From contig JAEULA010000071.1 in NCBI GenBank assembly GCA_016793165.1, positions 62,001 through 126,000 of the forward strand: 64,000 nucleotides of DNA. The letters run 5' to 3'. The notes below the pieces were generated by a model. That model worked only from the letters and a program-made list of their open reading frames with translations. It had not been told where the DNA came from and searched no databases. How positions within the stretch are numbered: the stretch's first letter is position 1; each line of letters begins with the position of its first letter. Of this stretch, positions 49,631-57,734 are shown piece by piece. The DNA comes from Alphaproteobacteria bacterium. Its GTDB lineage: Bacteria > Pseudomonadota > Alphaproteobacteria > CACIAM-22H2. Position numbers and translations under genes: made by a program.

Positions 49631-50124
49631 GGCAGGTCGACCGCGAAGATCTGCCGGAACAGCACGTCGATCACGAAGCCGCCGCCGACCGCGACCGCGG
49701 CGGCGACGGCGAGGTCGCGCGGCCGACGCGGTCCGAGCGCGAGCACCAGGGCCGCGATGAAGCCGATCGTCGCGACGAGGAAGCTGATCCCCGGCAGCGA
49801 CAGCGCGACGACATAGGCGGTCGTGATCAGGTAGGCGAGGATCGCGAGCCAGGGCCGCGGCGCGTGGGTCGCCAGCGGGTCGTCGCCGAGACCGGTGATG
49901 AGGCTCGTGCGCGAGGCGCCGATCGCGGCCCCCAGCGCCAGGCGCAGCAGCATCAGCCCCGCGAGCCCGACGAGCCCGACGCAGATCGCGATCGGGACGG
50001 TCTTGGGCCCCAGCGGATCGAAGGGGGCGGGGGCGAGCCGTGCCGCTTCGCGCCAGGTGATTCCGGCGACGGCGAGGATCATCAGCGCGAAGACAAGATC
50101 GGTGCGGCGCGGGGACGAATTCAT
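49627..50124 (-). CDS. tctB: Tripartite tricarboxylate transporter small subunit TctB
   Basis: A 165-residue membrane protein with four helices, the TctB layout: an N-terminal DLVFALMILAVAGITWREAA, DPLGPKTVPIAICVGLVGL, the middle YVVALSLPGISFLVATIGF and a C-terminal helix (VGGGFVIDVLFRQIFAVDLP). It precedes and overlaps tctA and is 30 bp after the SMP-30 gene, so it may be transcribed with that catabolic cluster. Confidence 0.9.
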   Translation of the reverse strand: MNSSPRRTDLVFALMILAVAGITWREAARLAPAPFDPLGPKTVPIAICVGLVGLAGLMLLRLALGAAIGASRTSLITGLGDDPLATHAPRPWLAILAYLITTAYVVALSLPGISFLVATIGFIAALVLALGPRRPRDLAVAAAVAVGGGFVIDVLFRQIFAVDLP

Positions 50125-50154
50125 CGGCGCGCGGCCTCCGCTCGTTGCATCGCG

Positions 50155-51027
50155 TCAGCCGGCATAGGCCGCCTCCGGGACGCCGCCGACGCCGGGGCGC
50201 AGCACGAAGACCGAGCCGGCAGCCGGCTGGGCGCCGAGCTGTTCGAGCGTCATCCGCAGCGTGCCGGTGGTGACGTAGAGCTCGTCGAGCCGCGCGCCGC
50301 CGAAGGCGCAGGCGGTCGCGTTGATCGCCGGCAGCTCGATGATCCGGTCGACCCGGCCGTCGGGCGTCACGCGCACGACGCAGCCGCCGCCGAAGCGGGC
50401 ATTCCACACGCAGCCCTCGGCATCGACGCAGGATCCGTCGGGCCGGCCCGGCGCGCCGTCGGCCGCGAGGAGCACGCGCGACCCGCGGCGCGTCGCGGTG
50501 GCCGGATCGTAGTCGTAGGCGAGGATGTCGCCCTGTCGGGTGTCGGTGAAGGTCATGCGCCTTCCGTCGGGTGCGAAGGTGATGCTGTTCGGCACGATGT
50601 ACGGGCCGTCCACCTTGTGCAGCGCGCGGTCGGCATCGAGGCGATAGAGGCTGCCGGTCCGGGTCCGGCCGTAGTTCTCCATCGTGCCGCACCAGAAGCG
50701 GCCGTTCCGGTCGCAGCGGGCGTCGTTCGGCCGGTTGTCCGGCAGCTCCGGATCCGGGCGCGCGATCGGCGCCAGCGCGCCGGTCGCCGGATCGAAGGCG
50801 TGAAAGCCGGTGTGCAGGCCGACGAGCAGGCCGCCGCGCGCCCGCGGCACGATGCAGCCGATCGTCGCCGGCATCAGCCAGCGCCGATGCGCCCCGGTCG
50901 CCGGCGACCAGGCCTGGATCGACGGCGCGCGGATGTCGATCCACCAGAGCAGCCCCGCCGCCCCGTCCCAGAACGGCGACTCGCCGAGGATCGTCGGCTC
51001 GCGCACCGCGATGTCGACCTGCGTCAT
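50155..51027 (-). CDS. SMP-30/gluconolactonase/LRE family protein
   Basis: A 290-residue six-bladed propeller lactonase. The metal-site blocks are GESPFWDGAAGLLWWIDI (Glu16), DNRPNDARCDRNGRFWCGTM, VPNSITFAPDGR, and DGSCVDAEGCVWNARFGGG. Such enzymes hydrolyse aldonolactones to aldonic acids with a divalent metal. The ATG overlaps the upstream SDR stop by one base (TGATG). With the AKR-type aldose dehydrogenase and the UxaA-type dehydratase of the divergent arm it completes an oxidative sugar route. The sugar is not known. Confidence 0.92.
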   Translation of the reverse strand: MTQVDIAVREPTILGESPFWDGAAGLLWWIDIRAPSIQAWSPATGAHRRWLMPATIGCIVPRARGGLLVGLHTGFHAFDPATGALAPIARPDPELPDNRPNDARCDRNGRFWCGTMENYGRTRTGSLYRLDADRALHKVDGPYIVPNSITFAPDGRRMTFTDTRQGDILAYDYDPATATRRGSRVLLAADGAPGRPDGSCVDAEGCVWNARFGGGCVVRVTPDGRVDRIIELPAINATACAFGGARLDELYVTTGTLRMTLEQLGAQPAAGSVFVLRPGVGGVPEAAYAG

Positions 51028-51779
51028 CAGAAGAATCCGCCGTTCACCTTGATCAGGGTGCCGCTGACATACCCCGCCGCGGGGGAGAGCAGCCAGACGA
51101 TCGCGCGGGCGACGTCCTCGCCGACGCCCACGCGGCCGACCGGGATCAGCGGGCCGAGCCTCTCGTTGCGACCCGCATTGTCGAAGTCGTCGTTGAAATG
51201 GGTGTCGATCACGCCCGGCATGACGCCGGCGACCCGGATGCCGAGCGGCCCCACCTGCTTGGCGAGACCGTAGGTGAAGGTGTTGCGCGCGCCGTTGGTC
51301 GTCGCGTAGTGCACGCGCGGCCCGATGCCGCCGTTGTCGGCGGACATCGAGCTCACGTTGACGATCGCGCCGCCGCCGCCGCCGCCGCGCTCGGTCGACA
51401 TGCGACGCACCGCCTCGCGCGCGCAGATGAAATAGGCGACGACGTTGACGTCCCAGAGCCGGCGCATGCGTGCGGCATCGAAGTCCTCGATGCGATGCTC
51501 GCCGCCGAGATAGCCGGCATTGTTGACGAGGCCGCCCAGCGCGCCGAGCTCGCGATCGCAGCGCTCGAACATCGCGACGATCTGGGCCTCGTCGCTCATG
51601 TCCGCGCGCAGCGCGACGGCGGTGCCGCCGTCGCCCCGGATGGTCGCGACGACGGCCTCGGCCTCGTCGGCGTGGCTGTTGTAGTTCACGCCGACGCGCC
51701 AACCCTCGCGGGCGGCGAGTCGGGCGGTCGCGGCACCGATGCCGCGGCTCGCTCCCGTCACGATCAAGGCCTTGGTCAT
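51027..51779 (-). CDS. SDR family protein lacking the catalytic lysine
   Basis: A 250-residue classical SDR fold. TGASRGIG (8-15) and NNAG (86-89) are intact, a poly-glycine stretch (131-137) precedes NVSSMSADNG, and the active-site tyrosine Y158 is present. The usual lysine four residues later is asparagine N162 (YATTN in place of YxxxK). This should impair ordinary hydride transfer, so the protein may use another proton relay or be catalytically weak. It lies between the LacI regulator and the SMP-30 lactonase in one unit and presumably serves the same sugar pathway. Confidence 0.9.
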   Translation of the reverse strand: MTKALIVTGASRGIGAATARLAAREGWRVGVNYNSHADEAEAVVATIRGDGGTAVALRADMSDEAQIVAMFERCDRELGALGGLVNNAGYLGGEHRIEDFDAARMRRLWDVNVVAYFICAREAVRRMSTERGGGGGGAIVNVSSMSADNGGIGPRVHYATTNGARNTFTYGLAKQVGPLGIRVAGVMPGVIDTHFNDDFDNAGRNERLGPLIPVGRVGVGEDVARAIVWLLSPAAGYVSGTLIKVNGGFF

Positions 51780-51798
51780 CGTCCGGTTCCTCCCGTGG

Positions 51799-52812
51799 TC
51801 AGGCGCTGTCGCGCACGATCAGCTCGAATCCCGTGTCGACGACGCGGCGGCGGACACGGCGCCCGGCGAGGCGGGCCAGGATCATCGCCGCCGCCGTCTG
51901 GCCGATCTGGAGCCGCGGCACCCGGATCGTCGTCAGCGCCGGGGTCACGAGGCGGGCGATCTCGATGTCGTCGAACCCGGCGATCGCGACCCGCTCGGGC
52001 ACGCGCACGCCGCGCCGCTGGCAGGCGAGCAGCGCGCCGGCCGCGATCGCGTCGGCCGAGCACAGCACGGCGCGCAGGTCGGGCCGGCGCGCGAGCAGCG
52101 TGCCCACGGCCTCGGCGCCGGCGGTCATGTCGAGCGACGTCTCGATCACGAGCTCGGGCGACAGGGGGCGGCGGGCGGCGCGCATCGCCTCGCGGAAGCC
52201 CGCGAGGCGATCGGCCGCGCGATCGTTGTCGCGGGTGTGGGCGCCGATGAACCCGATCGGATCGTAGCCGCGGCCGATCAGATGGCGCGTGACGCGGATC
52301 GCCGCATCGCGGTTCGAGAAGCCGACGGCCATGTCGATCGGCTCGCGCGGCAGGTTGCTGCCCTCGACGACCGGGATGCGCGCCGCCGCGAGCAGCTTGC
52401 GGGTCGTGGCCGTGTGCGAGGTGCCGGTGAGGAAGACGGCGTCGACGCGGCGCGAGAGGAAGGCGCGCACCAGCGCCTCCTCGCGCGCCGCGGAAAAGCC
52501 GCTCGGGCCGAGGAGCAGATGGATGCCCTCGGCCTCGAGCTGGTCGGTCAGGCCGTGGACGACCTCGGCGATCAGCGAGTTGGTGAGGAGCGGGACGATC
52601 GCGGCGACGACGCCGGTGCGCTGCAGCGCGAGCCCGCGGGCATGGAGGTCGGGCGTGTAGCCGGTGCGCGCGATCACCGCCTCGACGCGCGCCCGGGTCT
52701 GCGAGGCGACCTTCGCCGGCTCGCGCATGACGCGCACGACCGTCATGGTCGAGACGCCGGCATCGCGCGCGACGTCGCGCAGCCGGGGGCGCGTCGCGGT
52801 CACGCCGGCCAT
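51799..52812 (-). CDS. LacI family transcriptional regulator (GntR/gluconate-type)
   Basis: A 337-residue repressor. The N-terminal HTH and hinge helix are RLRDVARDAGVSTMTVVRVM and KVASQTRARVEAVIARTGYT. The periplasmic-binding-protein-like core starts GVVAAIVPLLTNSLIAEVV and ends with the dimer interface IGQTAAAMILARLAG. HTH residues resemble the gluconate repressor group. It is divergent from the UxaA operon with a near-perfect gluconate-type operator between them (52854-52871). It probably represses both arms and is released by a sugar acid. Confidence 0.94.
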   Translation of the reverse strand: MAGVTATRPRLRDVARDAGVSTMTVVRVMREPAKVASQTRARVEAVIARTGYTPDLHARGLALQRTGVVAAIVPLLTNSLIAEVVHGLTDQLEAEGIHLLLGPSGFSAAREEALVRAFLSRRVDAVFLTGTSHTATTRKLLAAARIPVVEGSNLPREPIDMAVGFSNRDAAIRVTRHLIGRGYDPIGFIGAHTRDNDRAADRLAGFREAMRAARRPLSPELVIETSLDMTAGAEAVGTLLARRPDLRAVLCSADAIAAGALLACQRRGVRVPERVAIAGFDDIEIARLVTPALTTIRVPRLQIGQTAAAMILARLAGRRVRRRVVDTGFELIVRDSA

Positions 52813-52853
52813 CGCGGATGCGGCAGGTCGCGTCGATGCATCTTGTCTCCCCC

Positions 52854-52871
52854 GATGTAACCGGTAACATC
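52854..52871. promoter_or_regulatory. LacI/GntR-type operator GATGTAACCGGTAACATC
   Basis: An 18-bp dyad with a single mismatched pair, centred on the CCGG that LacI hinge helices need. The core ATGTAACCGGTAACAT differs by one base from the E. coli gluconate operator form ATGTTACCGGTAACAT. It lies 42 bp upstream of the LacI start and 74 bp upstream of the UxaA-type start, positioned to control both. Confidence 0.75.
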
Positions 52872-52944
52872 GCGCTCATTCGGCGAGCAAGAGCCGCCGC
52901 CCGCAGGGGTGCGGGGTCCGACGCCGGTCGGGAAGGGGGAGGGA

Positions 52945-54117
52945 ATGCCAGAGCTGCATGTCGGCGGCTTCCTCGGTTTCCGTCGTGCCGACGGCCGCGT
53001 CGGCACGCGCAACCACGTCGCCGTGCTGTCGATCCTCGGGCTCGTCACGGCGCCGGCGCGGCGCATCGCGCAGGCCGTGCGCGGCACGCTGCTCGTCGCC
53101 TCGCCGTACGGCCGCGGCCAGTTTGGCGAGGACAAGCTCGTCCACGAGCGCCAGCTGGTCGGCCTCGGCCGCAATCCCAATGTCGCCGCCGTGCTGGTGG
53201 TCGGTGCCGACCGCGTGACCGCGGATCGGGTCGCCGCCGGCATCGCCCAGACCGGCAAGCCGGTCGAGGTGGTCGCGCTCGACGACGTGCACGAGGATTC
53301 GCTTGCGCTGAGCGCGCTCGGGATCCGGTGCGCGGCCGCGCTCGTGCGCGCGGCGTCGCGACAGCGCCGCGAGCCCTGCGCCGCGGCGGACCTCTTCCTC
53401 GGCGTCGAATGCGGGCATTCCGACGCGACCTCGGGCCTCGGCGCCAATCCGCTCGCCGGCGCCGCCGTCGATCGCGTCGTCGACGCGGGCGGCAAGGCGG
53501 TGTTCGGCGAGACGGTCGAGTGGCTCGGCGCCGAGCAGCTGCTGGCGCGCCGGGCCGCCACGCCTCAGATCGGGCAGGCGCTGGTGGACGCCGTCGCGCG
53601 CCGCGAAGCCGCGGTCGCGGCGACCGGCTTCGACCTCACCGGCAACAATCCCGGCCAGGAGAACATCCGCGGCGGCCTCTCGACGATCGAGGAGAAGTCG
53701 CTGGGCGCGATCGCGAAGGGCGGCACCCGGCCGATCCAGGGTGTGCTGGCGATCGCCGAGGCGCCGGCGCGGCCGGGGCTCTACGTGATGGACGCGCCCG
53801 CCTTCTCGCCGGAGTCGTTGACCGGCTTCGCGAGCAGCGGCGCGAACCTGATGCTGTTCACGACGGGGGCGGGCAACAGCTTCTGCAACGCGCTGGCGCC
53901 GACGATCAAGATCAGCGTGCGCCCCGACACGGCGGGCCATCTGCCGCACCAGATCGACTTCGACGGCAGCGCGATCCTTGCCGGCGAGGAGGAGATCGAC
54001 GCCGCCGGCGCGCGCCTCTTCGCCCTGATCCTCGCGGTGGCCTCCGGCGAGCGCAGCTGGGGCGAGATCCTCGACGAGGGCGAGGAGACCTTCATCCGCG
54101 TCGGAGGCTCGCTGTGA
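52945..54117 (+). CDS. UxaA family dehydratase, large (catalytic) domain as a separate protein
   Basis: A 390-residue protein matching the C-terminal domain of altronate/galactarate-type dehydratases. Family marks: FLGFRRADGRVGTRNHVAVL, FLGVECGHSDATSGLGANP, GGKAVFGETVEWLGAE, NNPGQENIRGGLSTIEEKSL, and the C-terminal DGSAILAGE and IRVGGSL. These enzymes remove water from aldonates to give 2-keto-3-deoxy acids. The SAF domain usually fused at the N-terminus is missing here and is encoded separately at 58634-58927. The gene is first in the operon and overlaps the next by four bases (GTGA). Confidence 0.93.
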   Translation: MPELHVGGFLGFRRADGRVGTRNHVAVLSILGLVTAPARRIAQAVRGTLLVASPYGRGQFGEDKLVHERQLVGLGRNPNVAAVLVVGADRVTADRVAAGIAQTGKPVEVVALDDVHEDSLALSALGIRCAAALVRAASRQRREPCAAADLFLGVECGHSDATSGLGANPLAGAAVDRVVDAGGKAVFGETVEWLGAEQLLARRAATPQIGQALVDAVARREAAVAATGFDLTGNNPGQENIRGGLSTIEEKSLGAIAKGGTRPIQGVLAIAEAPARPGLYVMDAPAFSPESLTGFASSGANLMLFTTGAGNSFCNALAPTIKISVRPDTAGHLPHQIDFDGSAILAGEEEIDAAGARLFALILAVASGERSWGEILDEGEETFIRVGGSL

Positions 54118-54893
54118 GGCGCCTGCCGCCCGGGCTCGTGGCGCTGGGCGTCTATCTGCGCACGATGGTCGTTTTCGGGCTGGTCTGGGCGCTGGCCTCT
54201 GCGTGGATCGGCAATCGCGCGCTGCTGCCGTCGCCGCTCGCCGTGATCGACGCGCTGTGGCGCGTAGCGCTGAACGGCGAGCTCGTCGAGCATGCCGGGC
54301 TCAGCGTCGCGCGGATGATCGTCGCCGTCGCGCTGGCCGCGGCGGTCGCGGTCCCGCTCGGCCTCGTCATGGCGATGAACCGTCTCGTCGAGGCGCTCGT
54401 GGATCCCGTCGTCGAGCTGCTGCGGCCGATATCGGGGATCGCATGGATCCCGCTGGCCCTGTTCATCTTCGGGATCGGCCATGCCCTGCCGATCTACATC
54501 ATGTTCTACGGCGCGCTGTTCCCGATCCTGCTCGGCACGATCGCGGGCGTGCGCGCGACGGACCGCCGCCTCGTCGACGCCGCGCGCACGATGGGCGTGG
54601 CGTGGCCGACGATCGTGCTGCGCGTCGTGCTGCCCGCGGCGCTGCCGGGCATCCTGGTGGCGATGCGCCTGGGCGTTGCCGCGGCCTGGACGGCGGTGAT
54701 CGCGGCCGAACTCGTCGGCGCGCCGAGCGGACTCGGCTACGCGATCCAGTGGTATCGCGACATGCTGGTGACGCCCCGCGTCATGGCCTTCATCGCCGTC
54801 GTCGGCGTCTGCGGCTATCTTTGCGACGCCGGGCTGCGCTGGCTCAACCGGCGCCTGACGCCCTGGGCACCGACGCTGGAGAGCCTGGCATGA
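54114..54893 (+). CDS. ABC transporter permease (SsuC/TauC-like)
   Basis: A 259-residue permease of the nitrate/sulfonate/taurine importer family. Six membrane segments, with PISGIAWIPLALFIFGIGHA and the EAA loop LVDAARTMGVAWPTIVLRVV. The GTG start at 54114 overlaps the UxaA-type stop and is preceded by GGAGG; its stop overlaps the next gene (ATGA). It forms a heterodimer with the permease downstream. Confidence 0.93.
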   Translation: MRRLPPGLVALGVYLRTMVVFGLVWALASAWIGNRALLPSPLAVIDALWRVALNGELVEHAGLSVARMIVAVALAAAVAVPLGLVMAMNRLVEALVDPVVELLRPISGIAWIPLALFIFGIGHALPIYIMFYGALFPILLGTIAGVRATDRRLVDAARTMGVAWPTIVLRVVLPAALPGILVAMRLGVAAAWTAVIAAELVGAPSGLGYAIQWYRDMLVTPRVMAFIAVVGVCGYLCDAGLRWLNRRLTPWAPTLESLA

Positions 54894-55657
54894 CCGCGCT
54901 GCTGCGCGCCCTCGCGCTGCCGGCGGCACTCATCGCGTTCTGGCAGCTCGCCGTCCTTGCGATCGACGAGCCCGGCCGCATGCCGCAGCCCGCCAAGGTC
55001 GTCGCGGCGGGCGCGCGCCTGCTGGCCTCGGGCGAGCTGGTCGCGGGCATCACCGAGAGCCTGGGCCGCGTCTTCCTCGGCTTCGTCGTCGCCGCGGCGG
55101 TCGCGGTTCCGCTGGGCCTCGCGATGGGGACAGTGCGCGCGGTCGAGCGCAACCTCGATCCGCTGGTCGAAAGCTTCCGCCCGGTCGCCGCGATCGCGAT
55201 CCTGCCGCTGGCGATCCTGTGGTTCGGCACCGGCACGCCGGCGGCGGTCTTCATCGTCGCCTATGCGGCGTTCTTCCCGCTCGTGGTCAACACCGTCGCG
55301 GGCGTGAAGCGCGTCGATCGTCGGCTCGTCGCCGCCGCCCGCACCATGGGTGTGAGCGGGCCGACGATCCTGTGCCGCGTCGTCGTGCCCGGCGCCCTGC
55401 CGCAGATCGGCGTCGGCCTGCGCCTCGGGCTCGGCGTCGCCTGGACCGCCATCATCGCGGCGGAGCTCGCGGTCGGCGCGAAGTCGGGCGGCGGCGCGTC
55501 GGGCGGCATCGGCCAGATGATGTTCGTGTTCTACGCCTACTCGGTCGAGCTGAACTCGATCGTGGTCTGCATGCTCGCCGTCGGGGTCGTCGCGCTGACG
55601 CTCGACCGCGGCCTGCGCGCGGCGCTGTCGCGCTCGATGCCCTGGGCGCGCGCATGA
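54890..55657 (+). CDS. ABC transporter permease (SsuC/TauC-like)
   Basis: A 255-residue second permease, same fold as its upstream neighbour: FRPVAAIAILPLAILWFGTG, EAA loop LVAAARTMGVSGPTILCRVV, and an AWTAIIAAELAVGAKSGGGA segment. The start and stop overlap both neighbours by four bases, so the three transporter genes are translated as a coupled block. Confidence 0.93.
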   Translation: MTALLRALALPAALIAFWQLAVLAIDEPGRMPQPAKVVAAGARLLASGELVAGITESLGRVFLGFVVAAAVAVPLGLAMGTVRAVERNLDPLVESFRPVAAIAILPLAILWFGTGTPAAVFIVAYAAFFPLVVNTVAGVKRVDRRLVAAARTMGVSGPTILCRVVVPGALPQIGVGLRLGLGVAWTAIIAAELAVGAKSGGGASGGIGQMMFVFYAYSVELNSIVVCMLAVGVVALTLDRGLRAALSRSMPWARA

Positions 55658-56466
55658 CCGCCGCCGGCCTTCGGCTCGCCGACGTGCGCAAGCAGTTCCG
55701 CCTGGCCGACGGGACGACGACCACGGCCATCGAGGATTTTTCGCTCGACATCGAGCCGGGCGAGTTCCTGGTCGTCGTCGGGCCCTCGGGTTGCGGCAAG
55801 ACGACGGTCCTCAACATCCTCGCCGGGCTCGAGACCGCGTCGGCCGGCCGCGTCGAGATGAGCGGGCGCGCGATCGCGGGGCCCGGCGCCGAGCGCGGCG
55901 TCATGTTCCAGGACTATGCGCTGTTTCCCTGGCTAACGGTGCTCGGCAACGTCGAGTTCGGCCTGCGCCACGGCCCGGCCGGGGCCGCGCTGACGGCGTC
56001 GGCGCGCGCGGCGCGGGTGCGCGCGGTCATCGACCTCGTCGGCCTCAAGGGCGCGGAGGGCAAGTATCCGCACCAGCTGTCCGGCGGCATGCGCCAGCGC
56101 GTCGCTCTCGCGCGGCTGATGGCGAACGAGCCCGCCGTGCTGCTGATGGACGAGCCGCTCGCCGCGCTCGACGCGCAGACGCGCACGATCCTTCAGGAGG
56201 AGCTGCTGCGCATCTGGGGACAGGACGGCCCGCGCGAGCGCCGCCGCACGGTCGTCTTCATCACCCATGCCATCGACGAGGCCGTGTTCCTCGCCGATCG
56301 GGTCGCCGTCATGAGCGCCCACCCCGGCCGGCTGAAGGCGACCATCGCCGTCGATCTGCCGCGCCCGCGCAACGATGCCACGCGCGCCGAGCCGCGCTTC
56401 AACGAGCTCGTGCAGAGGATCTGGGGCCTCATCCGCGAAGAGGCCTATCGCGCCACCGTGACCTGA
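55654..56466 (+). CDS. ABC transporter ATP-binding protein (SsuB/TauB-like)
   Basis: A 270-residue ATPase. Walker A GPSGCGKTTVLNILAGL (about 45-61), Q-loop FQDYALFPWLTV, signature LSGGMRQRVALARLMA, Walker B LLMDEPLAALDAQT and H-loop FITHAIDEAVFLADRV are intact. The LFPWLTVLGNVEFGL run is typical of the sulfonate/nitrate group. It is coupled to both permeases. Confidence 0.95.
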   Translation: MTAAGLRLADVRKQFRLADGTTTTAIEDFSLDIEPGEFLVVVGPSGCGKTTVLNILAGLETASAGRVEMSGRAIAGPGAERGVMFQDYALFPWLTVLGNVEFGLRHGPAGAALTASARAARVRAVIDLVGLKGAEGKYPHQLSGGMRQRVALARLMANEPAVLLMDEPLAALDAQTRTILQEELLRIWGQDGPRERRRTVVFITHAIDEAVFLADRVAVMSAHPGRLKATIAVDLPRPRNDATRAEPRFNELVQRIWGLIREEAYRATVT

Positions 56467-56488
56467 ACGAAAACCAAGGAGGATCGCC

Positions 56489-57703
56489 ATGTCTCGTCTG
56501 TCCCGTCGTCTCGTGCTTGCAAGCGGTGTCGCGGCGCTCGGTGCGCCGGCGATCGTCGGCGCGCAGGCGCGCCGACAGCTCAAGATCTCGGTCGGGCGCC
56601 AGCCTTGGGCGGCCGGCAACTCGCCGGTCACCCAGCACATGATGGCGGCGAAGAGCCTCGAGCAGACGGCCCAGTCGCTGGGCTACGACCTGACGGTCGA
56701 CTACCGCGAATACCCCTCGGCGCTGCCGATGGTCGAGGCGCTGCTCTCCGGCAATCTCGACTTCGGCATGTGGGGCAACACCCCGATCGTGCGCCTGATC
56801 GCGCAGAGCCAGCCGCTCGCCGTCCTCAGCGTCGGCGAGGGCCATCTGCGCTTCGTCATCGCCGTGCGCAAGGGCTCGCCGATCCGCACCGTCGCCGACC
56901 TCAAGGGCAAGACCGTCGGCGCGCTGCTCGGCGGCGATCCGTACAACGCGCTGTCGCAGATCCTGAAGTTCGAGCTCGGCAACGGCGATCCGAAGGCGCA
57001 CGGCATCACCGTGGTGAACACGCCGACCCAGGCGCAGGCGGCGGCGCTTCCGGCCGGCATGGACGCGGCCGTCGTGATCCATCCCGCCTATCTCAAGGCC
57101 AATGCCGAGATCGGCACGACCGCGATCGTGAACTCCTTCGGCTACACCGAGGCCAACTATAAGGGGCCGGCGGGCGAGGGGGCGGGCAAGCTCCTCGAAT
57201 CCGCGAAGGCCTCGCCGTTCTTCCCGGACGGCTACTACCTGCATCGCTCGTTCTGGATCGCGAGCCCCAAGACGATCCGGGACAATCCGCCCGTCACCGT
57301 CGCCTTCCTGATGGCGCAGCAGGATGCGGTGGCGAAGCTCGCGGCGATGGCACCGGGCGACGTCTCGGAGCTGGTCAGCAAGTACTGGGGCCTCCCGAAG
57401 GACCAGGGTGCGGAAGTCGTGAAGGACGAGGTGCTGTTCAAGCGCGGCTGGTGCTGGCCGACCGAGGGCGACGCCGCGGCGATCCTCGAGGTGTCCAAGT
57501 TCATGGTCGAGGGCCGCCTGATCGAGAAGCCGTTGGCCTGGTCCCAGGTGAAGGAGTCGTTCCGTCTCGGCGCGGCCCTGCACCAGGAAGCCTACGAGAA
57601 GAGCGGTCGCAAGCCCGAGGCCGCGGCGTTCGCCGCGAAGGACGTGCAGGACCTGCGCGGCCTGCCCGTGTGGGACCTCGACAAGTGGAAGGATCGCACG
57701 TGA
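56489..57703 (+). CDS. ABC transporter substrate-binding protein (SsuA/NMT1-like)
   Basis: A 404-residue periplasmic binding protein. The signal has a twin-arginine (SRRLVLASGVAALGAPAIVG). The mature part shows the SsuA-like PMVEALLSGNLDFGMWGNTP and VRKGSPIRTVADLKGKTVGA motifs, followed by the second lobe. It is about 80 residues longer than most SsuA/TauA proteins because of a C-terminal extension (HQEAYEKSGRKPEAAAFAAK). AGGAGG-like sequence precedes the ATG. Its position inside a sugar-acid operon suggests that a sugar acid or its sulfonated form, rather than taurine, is the ligand. Confidence 0.92.
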   Translation: MSRLSRRLVLASGVAALGAPAIVGAQARRQLKISVGRQPWAAGNSPVTQHMMAAKSLEQTAQSLGYDLTVDYREYPSALPMVEALLSGNLDFGMWGNTPIVRLIAQSQPLAVLSVGEGHLRFVIAVRKGSPIRTVADLKGKTVGALLGGDPYNALSQILKFELGNGDPKAHGITVVNTPTQAQAAALPAGMDAAVVIHPAYLKANAEIGTTAIVNSFGYTEANYKGPAGEGAGKLLESAKASPFFPDGYYLHRSFWIASPKTIRDNPPVTVAFLMAQQDAVAKLAAMAPGDVSELVSKYWGLPKDQGAEVVKDEVLFKRGWCWPTEGDAAAILEVSKFMVEGRLIEKPLAWSQVKESFRLGAALHQEAYEKSGRKPEAAAFAAKDVQDLRGLPVWDLDKWKDRT

Positions 57704-57734
57704 TCGGGCGCGGGTCGCCACGGGGAGACGGGCA

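Noticed and set aside
50800..51000. Possible frameshift between the SDR and the SMP-30 gene because one open frame spans both
   Set aside because: Both genes have complete family N- and C-termini in their own frames and overlap by one base, so they are two normal genes.
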